A stretch of 64,000 bases of DNA from UBA12191 sp009937185 (GTDB taxonomy: Bacteria > Planctomycetota > UBA8108 > UBA1146). This document shows, in pieces, positions 8,169-17,204 of this stretch. A program made the position numbers and the translations under genes. The DNA lies in contig CALJGL010000004.1 of the NCBI GenBank assembly GCA_938075155.1, positions 124,001 through 188,000 of the forward strand, read 5' to 3'. Numbering within the stretch: the first letter of the stretch is position 1; every line of letters starts with the position of its first letter. Under the pieces are notes generated by a model, which had not been told where the DNA came from, ran no database searches, and worked only from the letters and a program-made list of their open reading frames with translations.

Positions 8169-9227
8169 TCAGCTTGAGGCTGGAATCCCGTTGGGAAACA
8201 TGACCACTTTGCCACATTGCCCTTCCTGAATCAGTTTAAATGCCGTTTCGTAATCTTCGAGATCGATCTTGTGGGTGACGATGGGAGATAGATCGAGCCC
8301 CTCTTCGAGGAGTCGGCTCATATCTTTCCACGTATCCCACACTTTTCTGCCAATGATGCCCTGTAATCGAGCTCCCTTGAAAATCACATCTCGGGCAAGG
8401 TCTACGGACACTCGATCTGAGGGAACACCAAAGAATCGGTAGTCCCCACCTCTGCTGAGGCAGCGAAGACTGTCCTCGATGGCTTTTCCGTTTCCAGACA
8501 TTTCAAAGACAACGTCTGCACCCATGCCGCCGGTTTTTTCCATATACTCCGAGACGATATCGACCTCGACAGGATTCCATGCACCGTCAGCTCCGAGTGC
8601 TTTCGCCAACTCCAAACGGTAGGACTGCACGTCGACAGCGATGATGGATCGTGCTCCACACTTTTTGGCAATGGCAATACTGAAAAGTCCCGTCGGGCCA
8701 CAGCCCATGACGAGTACATCTTTGCCAACGACGCTTCCTGACATGGCGACATGAACAGAGTTCCCCAGAGGCTCTTGAAGAGTAGCGATCTCGACAGGGA
8801 GACCTTCGGGAGTCTTCCACACACATCTCTCAGGCATGACGATCTGTTCCGCAAAGCAACCATCTCTCTGAACACCAATGATCTTCTCATTTTCGCAGAT
8901 GTGAGCTTGACCCTCCCTGCAGTAGCGGCAAGTCCCACAGAAGACATGAGATTCTGCTGCGACCCTCTCGCCCACAGAAAAACGCGTCACAGCGGAACCC
9001 ACTTCGATCACTTCGCCACAAAACTCGTGTCCGACAATCAGGGGTTGAGCCACCTTGGATTGCGCCCAGGTATCCCAATTGTAAATGTGGAGATCTGTAC
9101 CGCATACAGAGGTCGCCTCGACCCGAATTCGAATCTCATCAGATTCGATTTTCGGAATCGGTCTTTCAACAAGGACAAGCCCGGGACGAGGGCCTTCTTT
9201 GACCAGTGCTTTCATTTGTTCACTCAT
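8169..9227 (-). CDS. tdh: L-threonine 3-dehydrogenase
   Basis: The 352-residue protein is a zinc-dependent medium-chain dehydrogenase. Catalytic zinc ligands are in EATSVCGTDLHIYNWD (Cys) and VGHEFCGEVIEVG (His-Glu). The structural zinc loop is CGTCRYCREGQAHIC with four Cys. The NAD-binding Rossmann segment is VLVMGCGPTGLFSIAIA. The NWD after DLHIY and the overall match to E. coli Tdh favour threonine dehydrogenase over sorbitol or alcohol dehydrogenases, and the adjacent kbl supports it. The reaction is L-threonine to 2-amino-3-ketobutyrate with NAD+. The start at 9227 has GAGGTG about 8 bases upstream. It is the first gene of the operon. Confidence 0.96.
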   Translation of the reverse strand: MSEQMKALVKEGPRPGLVLVERPIPKIESDEIRIRVEATSVCGTDLHIYNWDTWAQSKVAQPLIVGHEFCGEVIEVGSAVTRFSVGERVAAESHVFCGTCRYCREGQAHICENEKIIGVQRDGCFAEQIVMPERCVWKTPEGLPVEIATLQEPLGNSVHVAMSGSVVGKDVLVMGCGPTGLFSIAIAKKCGARSIIAVDVQSYRLELAKALGADGAWNPVEVDIVSEYMEKTGGMGADVVFEMSGNGKAIEDSLRCLSRGGDYRFFGVPSDRVSVDLARDVIFKGARLQGIIGRKVWDTWKDMSRLLEEGLDLSPIVTHKIDLEDYETAFKLIQEGQCGKVVMFPNGIPASS

Positions 9228-9607
9228 GTCTGTTCACCTCTGATTTAGGATCCCCATGTCTGGTAGAGCCAATTCTGACTCTATTGCTACTTTCACGTTG
9301 GCAACCATTCGTGATGGTATCGCTTCATGGCGACTTCGGAAAGTCATACAGAAGCTTCCCACCTCGCTTCTGGATCATATTTCCTGCGGAAACCACCGCC
9401 TATTTAGGCCTCACGAGTCTACAAATGGCTAGCACTTGCCTCAGCCCCTTATGAAGGGTCAAATAGAGGGGATATCATTTTATTCAGGGTGTCTTTCACT
9501 ACCCGTCTCTTGAAATCACCTATGGGGATTCTGGTTCCAGGTTCTGGGATCACCTCATGGTTCAATCAGTCCGCCTCAATCGACCAAATTTTAGGTCAGG
9601 AGTTTTC
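9228..9607. other. Intergenic gap between tdh and a secreted protein gene
   Basis: This 380-base gap separates divergent genes and must hold two promoters, but I see no convincing -35/-10 pair. The only structured element noticed is a small inverted repeat at 9446-9458 (CCCTT-ATG-AAGGG). No RNA gene or short coding frame with a ribosome site is evident. The last bases before 9608 carry the AGGAG site used by the following gene. Confidence 0.5.
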
Positions 9608-10945
9608 ATGAAAGTGCTCAATTTTCTGGCAGTATTTGCCTTAATGGGTCTCACGAGTGCAATACAGGCTCAAGATTCACTGAACATCGGCCAGTCCATT
9701 TCCGCTGCTGGAAGTAACACTAGCGTTTCTATCACGATCGATAATTCAGCGGCTGTTCTCGGCTTTTCATATGGAGCAACTCATGATGCCAATGTATTAA
9801 CACCCATTGAAATCACTCAGGGAACCGTCACTTCACAACTGAATGGCGGAACAGGCGCTGAATATTTCTTTCAGGAACTGGCTCCGGTGAATGGTCCAGG
9901 AGTCATTCTCGCATGCATCACAACCTTCGGAGGAGCTCTCGATTCGATTCCTGCAGGAACCAATCAGGAAGTCGCAGTGATGACATATGCTGTCTCTGGT
10001 GCTGCGGCACCAGGAACAACGACCGCCATCAACCCGGTTACGACACTTGGAAACCCTCCTACTAATATTGTCTTCACTGTAGGAGGCGTCAGTGTCTTTC
10101 CTGCGAGCTCAGCGGGCTCTGTCAGTATTTCGGTTCCTCCCCCGTCTCCACCCACGCTTGGAGCTGTAGATATCTGCACTTGTTTAGCAGACATCTCTTG
10201 GACCAATGGTACGACCTATGACTCTGTAGAAATCAGAGTTGCAGGAGTCCTTGTTCAGACTTTGGCGGGCAGCGCTACTTCCTCGACTGTGACTCTTCCA
10301 GTTTCCGCGGATACCATTTGTGTTCGTGGTGTCGTCAATGGAACTCCCTCCTCCGAGGGCTGTACCATCGAGAGTTGCCCGGTGTTTACACCACCGCCTC
10401 CCCTCAAAAACCTCGCCTGTGGTCTGACCTCTAATGTCCCAGGATCAGGATGCGAATATCTCCTCTCTTGGTCGGCACCCGGAACTTACTCCGCTATCAA
10501 CGTTTTTGCGGGTGGAGTGCTTCAAGTGACCCTTCCGGGAACAGCGACCAGTGCGACAGGGTCGATGCCTTTTTCGCCGACCGAATTAGATTTCGTAGTG
10601 GAAGCCATCGACATTTGTGGAGGAACTGTCAACCAACTCAATTGCTCTCTTCTCTGTGAAGAAGGTCCCACTTTTGTACGTGGTGATTGCAACGCAGATG
10701 GCTCGAACAACATTGCAGATGTCGTGGCAGCATTGGGTTTCCTTTTCGGAGGCACCTTTACTCCACTTTGTGCAGACTCATGCGACCTGAATGACGACGG
10801 AGGTTTGGATATCAGTGATCCGGTCTTCCTGCTTTCCAATCTGTTCAGCAGTGGTTCAAATCCTGCGGCTCCCTATCCGAATTGTGGACTGGATGGCACC
10901 GACACGGACGCCCTTGATTGTGCAAACTTCCCTGTATGCCCCTGA
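9608..10945 (+). CDS. Secreted cohesin-like/Fn3-like protein with C-terminal dockerin-like EF-hand tail
   Basis: About 445 residues. Start ATG at 9608 has AGGAG 6 bases upstream and opens a signal peptide (VLNFLAVFALMGLTSAIQA). Residues of roughly 20-160 look like a cohesin-type beta-sandwich (GFSYGATHDANVLTP). Two Fn3-like modules follow, with repeated ISWTNGTTYDSVEIRVAG-like and LSWSAPGTYSAINVFAGG-like strands. The last 90 residues (10673-10942) hold two EF-hand loops, RGDCNADGSNNIADVV and DLNDDGGLDISDPV, then a Cys-containing end, LDCANFPVCP. The same tail ends the protein at 42909-45011. The protein is probably exported and calcium-stabilised. Its ligand is unknown. A strong terminator follows at 10974. 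Confidence 0.75.
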   Translation: MKVLNFLAVFALMGLTSAIQAQDSLNIGQSISAAGSNTSVSITIDNSAAVLGFSYGATHDANVLTPIEITQGTVTSQLNGGTGAEYFFQELAPVNGPGVILACITTFGGALDSIPAGTNQEVAVMTYAVSGAAAPGTTTAINPVTTLGNPPTNIVFTVGGVSVFPASSAGSVSISVPPPSPPTLGAVDICTCLADISWTNGTTYDSVEIRVAGVLVQTLAGSATSSTVTLPVSADTICVRGVVNGTPSSEGCTIESCPVFTPPPPLKNLACGLTSNVPGSGCEYLLSWSAPGTYSAINVFAGGVLQVTLPGTATSATGSMPFSPTELDFVVEAIDICGGTVNQLNCSLLCEEGPTFVRGDCNADGSNNIADVVAALGFLFGGTFTPLCADSCDLNDDGGLDISDPVFLLSNLFSSGSNPAAPYPNCGLDGTDTDALDCANFPVCP

Positions 10946-10973
10946 TAGTGATCATTTGAGTCCTTTCCCAGTA

Positions 10974-11013
10974 AGAACCCGGAGATCGTTACGATCTTCG
11001 GGTTCTTTTCTTT
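10974..11013 (+). terminator. Rho-independent terminator after the secreted protein gene
   Basis: A 15-base-pair stem (10974-10988 with 10992-11006, one G-T wobble) closes a three-base TTA loop and is followed by TTTCTTT. It lies 28 bases after the stop of the dockerin-tailed gene and 50 bases before the pyruvate kinase start, so it separates the two transcripts, leaving room for a pyk promoter only beyond it. Confidence 0.85.
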
Positions 11014-11063
11014 ACCTCAGAGGTTCCCTTTACACCCGGGCTACGATTCAGGACACTCAAGTC

Positions 11064-12542
11064 ATGACAAATACTTCCCAGCCACTACGCCAAACAAAAA
11101 TCATTGCTACTCTGGGTCCCGCATCTTCCGATCCGGAAGTTCTCTCCCGCATGGTGGAGTCCGGACTCGACGTTATTCGGATCAACGCCTCTCATGGAGC
11201 ACATGAGAGAGACAGCGCAACGATCGATATGGTTCGTGAAGTTGCCAAGCGCGTGGGCAAGCCACTCGGGATTTTATACGACCTACAAGGGCCGAAAATC
11301 AGAGTGTCCAATTTCTCTGGTGAGCCCCACTCTGTTCAAGTCGGAACTGAAATCGCTTTCGCAGTAAATCGCCCCCCAGAAAAAGGCGAGATCGGAAGTG
11401 ACTATGATCTTCTTGACCAAGACATCCAAGTCGGAGAACCGATACTGATCGACGATGGAAATATCGCATTGGAAACGACTCATGTTTCTAAAGGCCTCGT
11501 CATTGCCAAAGCATTGAACTCGGGGTTGATTCATCCTCGCAAGGGCATCAACCTTCCTTCAACAAAAGTCTCTGCTCCTGCAATCACTGATAAAGATCAA
11601 GAAGATGCTCTTTTTGCCATTTCTAAGCGTATTGATTTTTTAGCTCTCTCCTTTGTTCGGAAATCAGCAGACATACAAAAGTTGCTCGATATTCTCGATA
11701 GCGAGAACTCGAATATCCCGGTGATCTCAAAAATTGAGAAGCCCGCAGCCGTTACAAATCTGACTGAAATCATGCATAAGTCATGGGGTGTCATGGTGGC
11801 GAGAGGGGATCTCGGAGTCGAGATTCCCCCACAACAAGTCCCTCTGATTCAAAAGCAGATCATCTCTGAAGGATTGAGACTGGGAAAACCCACCATCACC
11901 GCAACCCAGATGCTCGACAGCATGACTCACAATCCTCGTCCGACCCGCGCCGAAGCCAGTGATGTCGCCAATGCCGTTCTCGACGGAACAGATGCTGTCA
12001 TGCTCTCTTCAGAAACCGCAATCGGACAATATCCAATTGAGTCCGTTCAAATGATGTCAGACGTGATTTCTTATACGGAGAACAATTCCGGGCGCATGAC
12101 ACAAAGAAGACGCAGAGAACGATCCGTCGACTCCACACCTGAAGCGATCACTGATGCAGCATGCCAATTGGCCCATCATGTGGAAGCTCATGCACTCGTG
12201 GCCTTTACTCAATCCGGATCGACAGCCATTCTTTCTTCAAGAAGACGCCCAGAACGTCCGATTATGGCGTTCACGACCCATTCGGATGTCCGTAACCGCT
12301 TAAGCCTCGTTTGGGGAGTTCGTCCCTACAAAATCCGCCCGGCAAGATCGACGGACGAGTTGATCGACGTACTCGACAAAACTCTTCAAAAAGACGGACT
12401 CGCTCACCTAGGAGACAAACTGGTTTTGTTGCTGGGAGCACCTACTTACAAAATGGGGAAAACAAACCTCATGCTTGTCTACCGTGTAGGTTCATGGCCG
12501 GGGCTCGAAACTACTTACACACTTGACGATGAAGACGAGTGA
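11064..12542 (+). CDS. pyk: Pyruvate kinase
   Basis: About 492 residues, the usual length of a bacterial pyruvate kinase. Recognisable blocks are TKIIATLGPASSDPE, VIRINASHGAHE, GILYDLQGPKIRV, the signature ISKIEKPAAVTNL with the catalytic Lys, VMVARGDLGVEIPPQQVP and the C-terminal regulatory domain with AFTQSGSTAILSSRRRPE. It makes pyruvate and ATP from phosphoenolpyruvate and ADP. The frame is open far upstream (to 10791) but the ATG at 11064 matches the family N-terminus and lies after the terminator. An Asp/Glu-rich end (LDDEDE) follows the conserved domain. The 3' end overlaps the convergent DUF72 gene by 28 bases. Confidence 0.97.
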   Translation: MTNTSQPLRQTKIIATLGPASSDPEVLSRMVESGLDVIRINASHGAHERDSATIDMVREVAKRVGKPLGILYDLQGPKIRVSNFSGEPHSVQVGTEIAFAVNRPPEKGEIGSDYDLLDQDIQVGEPILIDDGNIALETTHVSKGLVIAKALNSGLIHPRKGINLPSTKVSAPAITDKDQEDALFAISKRIDFLALSFVRKSADIQKLLDILDSENSNIPVISKIEKPAAVTNLTEIMHKSWGVMVARGDLGVEIPPQQVPLIQKQIISEGLRLGKPTITATQMLDSMTHNPRPTRAEASDVANAVLDGTDAVMLSSETAIGQYPIESVQMMSDVISYTENNSGRMTQRRRRERSVDSTPEAITDAACQLAHHVEAHALVAFTQSGSTAILSSRRRPERPIMAFTTHSDVRNRLSLVWGVRPYKIRPARSTDELIDVLDKTLQKDGLAHLGDKLVLLLGAPTYKMGKTNLMLVYRVGSWPGLETTYTLDDEDE

Positions 12543-13348
12543 TCCTGCCCCCAAAGGTCTCGGAAATCTTCCAGAGTAGCAGGGGCATGACCCGCATAGT
12601 GATTATTGAAGTACCCGTAGACATCTCCCCCTGCTTGAAGAAATTTATTCATAGGTGCAATCCATCTCTTTAGTTTTTCACGGGGATCTAAAATCTGCCG
12701 ATCCCATGTATCGGTCATGGCATCCAGTGCCTTGTGGTCACCCAGAAATCTGAAATAGCCTATTTGCCCTGATGGAGATCCTAATCTTTCCAGCCACTCT
12801 TCAGGATCAGGCATCCATGCTTGATCAACCCAAGCGAGCGAGGCTCCCAACGATTCGATCAGTCGGGAAACCTCTGGTTGAATCCAGGTCTTATTACGAA
12901 GCTCAACCACAAGTTTCACTTCCCCTGAGAATCGGGGTAAAAAGTTCGCCAGTCGATCGAGGAACTCTCTTTTGTCACTAAATGCTTTTTTATTGAAGTA
13001 TGGAAATTGAAGAAGAAGAAGCCCCAGTTTGTCTCCCAACCATTGCATCGTCTCCACAAATATTTCCATCTCTTCTTCAGCCTCAATAAGAACTTTGTCA
13101 TGGGTCACGATCCGGGGCACCTTGGCTGAAAAGGTAAATTGATCAGGAGTCTTCCTACGCCACCCGTTCACGGTGGATACCCGGGGGATGGCATAAAAAG
13201 TCGAATCAATTTCTACCGTGTCATATACTCGAGAGTAGTGTTGAATATAGTCGGCGGGTTGAAGATTGTCGGGATAAAAAACACCTCTCCAACTCTTCTC
13301 TGACCATGAAGAAGTACCAAGTCGGATTTTGGGTGGTCCTTGATTCAT
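12515..13348 (-). CDS. DUF72 (YecE-like) TIM-barrel protein
   Basis: About 277 residues. The DUF72 pattern is clear: IRLGTSSWSEKSWRGVFYP at the start, YSRVYDTVEIDSTFYAIP, FTFSAKVPRIVTHDK, a hydrophobic LGLLLLQFPYF, VVELRNKTWI and the final DVYGYFNNHYAGHAP. The family is widespread with a TIM-barrel fold and no settled biochemical role, though it often sits near iron-sulfur or repair genes. The start at 13348 has AGAAGGG upstream; the longer frame to 13465 is not needed. It diverges from the small gene at 13389 with a 40-base gap and overlaps the end of pyk. A Ser-rich tail (SSSSSV) ends the protein. Confidence 0.85.
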   Translation of the reverse strand: MNQGPPKIRLGTSSWSEKSWRGVFYPDNLQPADYIQHYSRVYDTVEIDSTFYAIPRVSTVNGWRRKTPDQFTFSAKVPRIVTHDKVLIEAEEEMEIFVETMQWLGDKLGLLLLQFPYFNKKAFSDKREFLDRLANFLPRFSGEVKLVVELRNKTWIQPEVSRLIESLGASLAWVDQAWMPDPEEWLERLGSPSGQIGYFRFLGDHKALDAMTDTWDRQILDPREKLKRWIAPMNKFLQAGGDVYGYFNNHYAGHAPATLEDFRDLWGQDHSSSSSSV

Positions 13349-13388
13349 AAAAACACCCTTCTCCCAACGAGGCGGAAAGGACTGCGGC

Positions 13389-13796
13389 ATGGCAGATGAG
13401 AGTCCCCCGCTACGCGAGCGCATGCTGGCACTCGAACAGATTCGAAGTATCGAAACCCGAATCATTCAAAGATCAGTACCCTTGATCAGACGTCTCTTGC
13501 ATGACGCCACAAATTTCGAATGGGATTCCAAGGCTCTTGAAATCACTTCCGAGGTTCTCCGGAGAGGTGAACTGTGGTGGAGTCCTCTCGACGAGGATTT
13601 CCCTTGTCCTGATCCACGGTGTTTCCCGGTTGTCGGTCAATGGCTAGCGACAAGCAACAGCACAGGAGGAAGCGATCATTTCTTACAATCGACTCGAGTG
13701 GAAGGACAGACCTATTTAGATCTGGTTTCACCACTTCGAGATCTTGTTTCCGAGCGTACCCGGTTAGCCCGGGTCGCAGGAATCACAAGAGATTAA
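13389..13796 (+). CDS. Small conserved-looking protein of unknown function
   Basis: I do not recognise this 135-residue protein. It is soluble, with an N-terminal amphipathic helix rich in Arg and Glu (RERMLALEQIRSIETRIIQR) and a central Trp-Pro segment (RGELWWSPLDEDFPCPDPRC). There is no signal peptide or membrane segment. Support for a real gene: ATG preceded by AAAGGA at good spacing, no better frame on either strand, and clean packing between the divergent DUF72 gene and the convergent aconitase gene, whose stop overlaps this one by four bases. Confidence 0.55.
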   Translation: MADESPPLRERMLALEQIRSIETRIIQRSVPLIRRLLHDATNFEWDSKALEITSEVLRRGELWWSPLDEDFPCPDPRCFPVVGQWLATSNSTGGSDHFLQSTRVEGQTYLDLVSPLRDLVSERTRLARVAGITRD

Positions 13797-15796
13797 CCTT
13801 CGTAAGCAACAATCTTTCCCGCCAAAGCACTGGCAGCAACCGTCAGTGGACTTGCGAGATACATTTGACCAGGACCAGATCTGCCTGGGAAGTTACGATT
13901 GATCGCGCTAACACTGACTTGGTCCGGTGATCGACTGATTCCAGGTCCCGCATTAATACATGCGCCGCAAGATGGCTCGATGACCTGTGCCCCCGCTTTT
14001 TCGAAGACCTCCAGATATCCTTTTTCCCTGCAGTATTCTTTCACCTCTTGGGATCCGAACTGAATCCAGAATTCCACGTCTTCAGCCACTCGTTCACCGC
14101 GCTCAAGTCCTGCGATGAGAACTTCAGCGTACATATCCATGTCTTCTTTTTTCCCTGCAGTACAGGAGCCCCCATAGGCGATATCGATACGAACATCAGC
14201 TTCGAGTTTCGATATCTCAAGACCATTCCCGGGATCACCAGGGAGAGCCACGAGGGGTTCTAAGGCTTCAGCATCGATAATGATCTCATGGCAATATTCG
14301 GCTCCGGGGTCACTCACCAGCCCTTCACAATAGGCTTTCGCTTTCGCCGGATCCATCCCCCGTTCATTGACCATGAACTCTACGGCCTTCTCATCGGGGA
14401 TAACGATACCACTGAACGCACCTACTTCTGCGGCCATGTTTGTCATCGTTGCTCTCTCGTCGATGGAGAGTTCTCGAACCGCTTCACCGCAATACTCCAC
14501 CATCTTTCCGATAGCATGACCATCCGCCACATAAGGCGTTCTGAGTATTGCCAACATCATGTCTTTCGCTGTCACACCATCGGGACGCTTTCCTTTGACT
14601 TCAACCCTCACCGACTCAGGCACGAGCGAATAAACGTCTCTGGTAATCCAGGAATTAAAGATGGCAGTCGTTCCAACTCCAAAGGCCAAGCAACCGATCG
14701 CTCCGGAGTGCGGTGTGTGGGAATCACTTCCAATGATCAATTGCCCTGGCAAAGCATAGTCCTGAAGCATCTTTGAATGACAAATCGCTTCAGATCCACC
14801 GTGCTCAGTTTCTCCATGAAGAGTGAGATCGTAGGCCTCAGCAAACTGCTCTTGCTTAATTTTGAGCTGTTGTGCCGTATTGAGGAGCCCCATCTTTTTT
14901 CTTTCAGGGGTCATCGCTTGCTCAAGAAATGTCAGATGATCTCGGAACAATATAATGGACTCGGGATCATTCAGAGGCTCACCCTTGCCAACCTTCTCCT
15001 CAAAGAACGTCGCTGCCATGGGAGTGACGTACTCGTGACTGAATCTCAAATCAGTCGCAAAGAAACCCGCATCTCCCACAACGGCACTATTCGCGCCTAC
15101 TTCATAGGTCGAAGAATCAATGACCCTGTGACTAGCGAATATCTTTTGCGTAATTGTCTGCGGCCCATCGGACAACTTTGGCCCCGGTAAGTCGACGAGG
15201 CCTTGAACTCTGGCCAAATTGAACTCGAAGAGTCCACCCCACTCAATGATTTGAGTCGTCACTGGATCTTTACCGATAGTGAAATCGTCCAAACTGACGA
15301 CTTCGCCCTCCAGCAATCTGTCAAGAACAGACAAATCCGTACACGTCAGCAACCCGAGGTTGTGACAATTTTGCTGATAAATACGTTCAATGTTTTCTGC
15401 GAAGACGAGATGGATTCCTGCACAAAGTTCTGCATAGGGAGAAGCTTCTCGGCTTGAGCCTTTTCCTCGACGCTTACCACTGACACTGGCTGCGAATCCA
15501 CCTTCCTTCACTGAATTTCTAGTGAAGGGGAATTCGCCCCCTGCGGAATATCCCACATAAGGGAATTCACCTAATGTTTCATCGTGGTAGTAACAAACAA
15601 ATGCCGGAGTCATTTCGTCTGTGGAGATATTGTCCCGGTAGTTCAAGCCATGCTGGGGATTCAAATCTTCACCTTGAAGTTGACGCTGAATAGCGTCAGC
15701 ATCATCGACCAAATACAAAACTCTTCCCTCGAGGGAAACTTTTGCAGAGCGCCTGGTCACTTTTCGCTGTTTGAGACGATCGATCAGATCGGACAT
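13793..15796 (-). CDS. Aconitase-family hydratase with N-terminal swivel domain
   Basis: About 667 residues. The order of domains is unusual. The LeuD-like swivel domain comes first (NYRDNISTDEMTP, then GKGSSREASPYAE and RIYQQNCHNLGLL). The LeuC-like three-domain core follows (GQLIIGSDSHTPHSGAIGCL, GGSCTAGKKEDMDMYAE and EPSCGACINAGPG, which carry the three cluster Cys, then NRNFPGRSGPGQMYLASP). AcnA-type enzymes have the swivel last; AcnB has it before the core but behind a HEAT-like domain absent here. Most likely aconitate hydratase of the TCA cycle; a related hydro-lyase such as 2-methylcitrate or isopropylmalate dehydratase is not excluded. The start at 15796 has AGGAG 7 bases upstream. 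gltA is also in this window. Confidence 0.8.
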   Translation of the reverse strand: MSDLIDRLKQRKVTRRSAKVSLEGRVLYLVDDADAIQRQLQGEDLNPQHGLNYRDNISTDEMTPAFVCYYHDETLGEFPYVGYSAGGEFPFTRNSVKEGGFAASVSGKRRGKGSSREASPYAELCAGIHLVFAENIERIYQQNCHNLGLLTCTDLSVLDRLLEGEVVSLDDFTIGKDPVTTQIIEWGGLFEFNLARVQGLVDLPGPKLSDGPQTITQKIFASHRVIDSSTYEVGANSAVVGDAGFFATDLRFSHEYVTPMAATFFEEKVGKGEPLNDPESIILFRDHLTFLEQAMTPERKKMGLLNTAQQLKIKQEQFAEAYDLTLHGETEHGGSEAICHSKMLQDYALPGQLIIGSDSHTPHSGAIGCLAFGVGTTAIFNSWITRDVYSLVPESVRVEVKGKRPDGVTAKDMMLAILRTPYVADGHAIGKMVEYCGEAVRELSIDERATMTNMAAEVGAFSGIVIPDEKAVEFMVNERGMDPAKAKAYCEGLVSDPGAEYCHEIIIDAEALEPLVALPGDPGNGLEISKLEADVRIDIAYGGSCTAGKKEDMDMYAEVLIAGLERGERVAEDVEFWIQFGSQEVKEYCREKGYLEVFEKAGAQVIEPSCGACINAGPGISRSPDQVSVSAINRNFPGRSGPGQMYLASPLTVAASALAGKIVAYEG

Positions 15797-16108
15797 GCGC
15801 AATCTCCTGTGCTCGGTTTACTGGCCAATCTTTACGCTGGCCCATGATTTTTTTTCGGGAGCGAACTCAACGGGTTGGGATACCCCGGTCATTCACACAA
15901 CAACACACCCGCAGGAATTCACTCGATTCCGGATTCCTGTTAATGAATGCTGCCTACTTGCAGAATCGCTGGTTCAGAGATCAATATTGCTACTGATCAC
16001 TTTTTCAATGAAGACTGTAACCCAACAATTTCTTGTTGTGGTGAAAAGCCCCAAAGTTGCAGGCGGCCCCATTCGGGAAAGATATTATTTCCGATATCGG
16101 GAGTCTGT
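15797..16108. other. Intergenic gap upstream of the aconitase gene
   Basis: This 312-base stretch separates adenosine deaminase from the downstream aconitase gene, both leftward. It contains a small hairpin at 16023-16038 (CAACAA-TTTC-TTGTTG; GAAA tetraloop on the minus strand) that could mark the end of the add transcript, though no T-run follows. An aconitase promoter must lie here, but I could not identify one. No coding frame with a plausible ribosome site was seen. Confidence 0.4.
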
Positions 16109-17170
16109 TCAACTCGCCTCGCCCCGAACTCTTGCAAATCCGGGAACAATCACGTCCTGAATCAGTTCTCTACGGAGAGAATGCTCGCAAAACGCACCCT
16201 TGACGGCATTGATGGCGATACGCTCAAAATCGTCAATGCCCAAAGAAAACAGATCATGAGCCAGTTCCCACTCACGGGTCAAATCAGTTTTCGACATCAG
16301 TGTGTTGTCGACATTCAATGCGACCCGATATCCCTCTTTCAAATAACGAGGGAAGGGGTGGTTTTTGAGATCAGTCACTGCGCCTGTGTGCAAATTCGAG
16401 GAGAGGCACATCTCCAGTGGAATACGATGGTCAAGAATGTACTCCCCCAAAGTTCCCCTGTGATTCCCAGGAACCGTATCGTCTTCTACCAGGCGAGTCG
16501 CGTGTCCGATGCGATGTGCTCCACAATGTTGGATTGCCTGCCAAATGGATGATAGACCAAACGCCTCACCCGCATGAATCGTGATGTTAAAATTGCTCTT
16601 TCTCAAAAACTGAAAAGCTTCGATATGATCTGCAGGTGGATGCCCAGACTCGTCTCCAGCGAGATCGAATCCAACGACACCCCTATCCCGAAATTGAACA
16701 GCCACTTTCGCTGAATCCAACGAAATCTTCGGATCCATATGACGGAGAGAGCAGACTATTATTCTGGCGATCACCCCAGTTTCACGACTCCCCTCGGAAA
16801 TCCCATCGAGGACAGCTTCAAGAACTTCCTCCATCGTTAATCCCTCAAAGGTATGAAGAACTGGGGCGAATCGGATTTCACCGTAGACAACCCCGACACG
16901 GGCGAGGCCCTCCACATGCTCTTTTGCGATTCGCTTCAATGCGGATACGTCTTGCATGACTCCGGTTGTCACAGCAAAACCTTCCAGATATCTAGGAAGA
17001 TCACCTTGGGCGGCTCCTCGGTAAAACCACTCCCCCAATTCAACGGCGTCGGAAGCAGGAATATCAATCCCTCTTTCGTCCGCCAATTCGATGATTGTTT
17101 CCGGGCGAAGTCCACCATCGAGATGGTCATGCAACTGTACCTTAGGCATATTTTGAATCTTATCGCGCAT
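16109..17170 (-). CDS. add: Adenosine deaminase
   Basis: About 353 residues. The metal-binding motif VQLHDHLDGG is near the N-terminus. FEGLTMEEVLEAVLDG and VGFDLAGDESGHPP mark the barrel. ITIHAGEAFGLSSI holds the third His and Glu, HRIGHATRL the proton-relay His, and the C-terminal CLSSNLHTGAV and VALNVDNTLMS the substrate-binding Asp region. In classical adenosine deaminases the last motif reads SLNTDDP; here it is ALNVDNT, one Asp changed to Asn, so specificity could differ (adenosine versus a related aminopurine nucleoside). The start at 17170 is set by AGGAGG 5 bases upstream. It follows the ABC/TPR operon by 34 bases. Confidence 0.88.
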   Translation of the reverse strand: MRDKIQNMPKVQLHDHLDGGLRPETIIELADERGIDIPASDAVELGEWFYRGAAQGDLPRYLEGFAVTTGVMQDVSALKRIAKEHVEGLARVGVVYGEIRFAPVLHTFEGLTMEEVLEAVLDGISEGSRETGVIARIIVCSLRHMDPKISLDSAKVAVQFRDRGVVGFDLAGDESGHPPADHIEAFQFLRKSNFNITIHAGEAFGLSSIWQAIQHCGAHRIGHATRLVEDDTVPGNHRGTLGEYILDHRIPLEMCLSSNLHTGAVTDLKNHPFPRYLKEGYRVALNVDNTLMSKTDLTREWELAHDLFSLGIDDFERIAINAVKGAFCEHSLRRELIQDVIVPGFARVRGEAS

Positions 17171-17204
17171 ATCAATCCTCCTAATGGAGTTCGAGTTTAT
17201 CATT

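Noticed and set aside
13431..13446. SOS-box-like CGAAC...TTCGAAG in the small gene at 13389
   Set aside because: The right half has wrong spacing and sequence (ATTCG), and it is inside coding.
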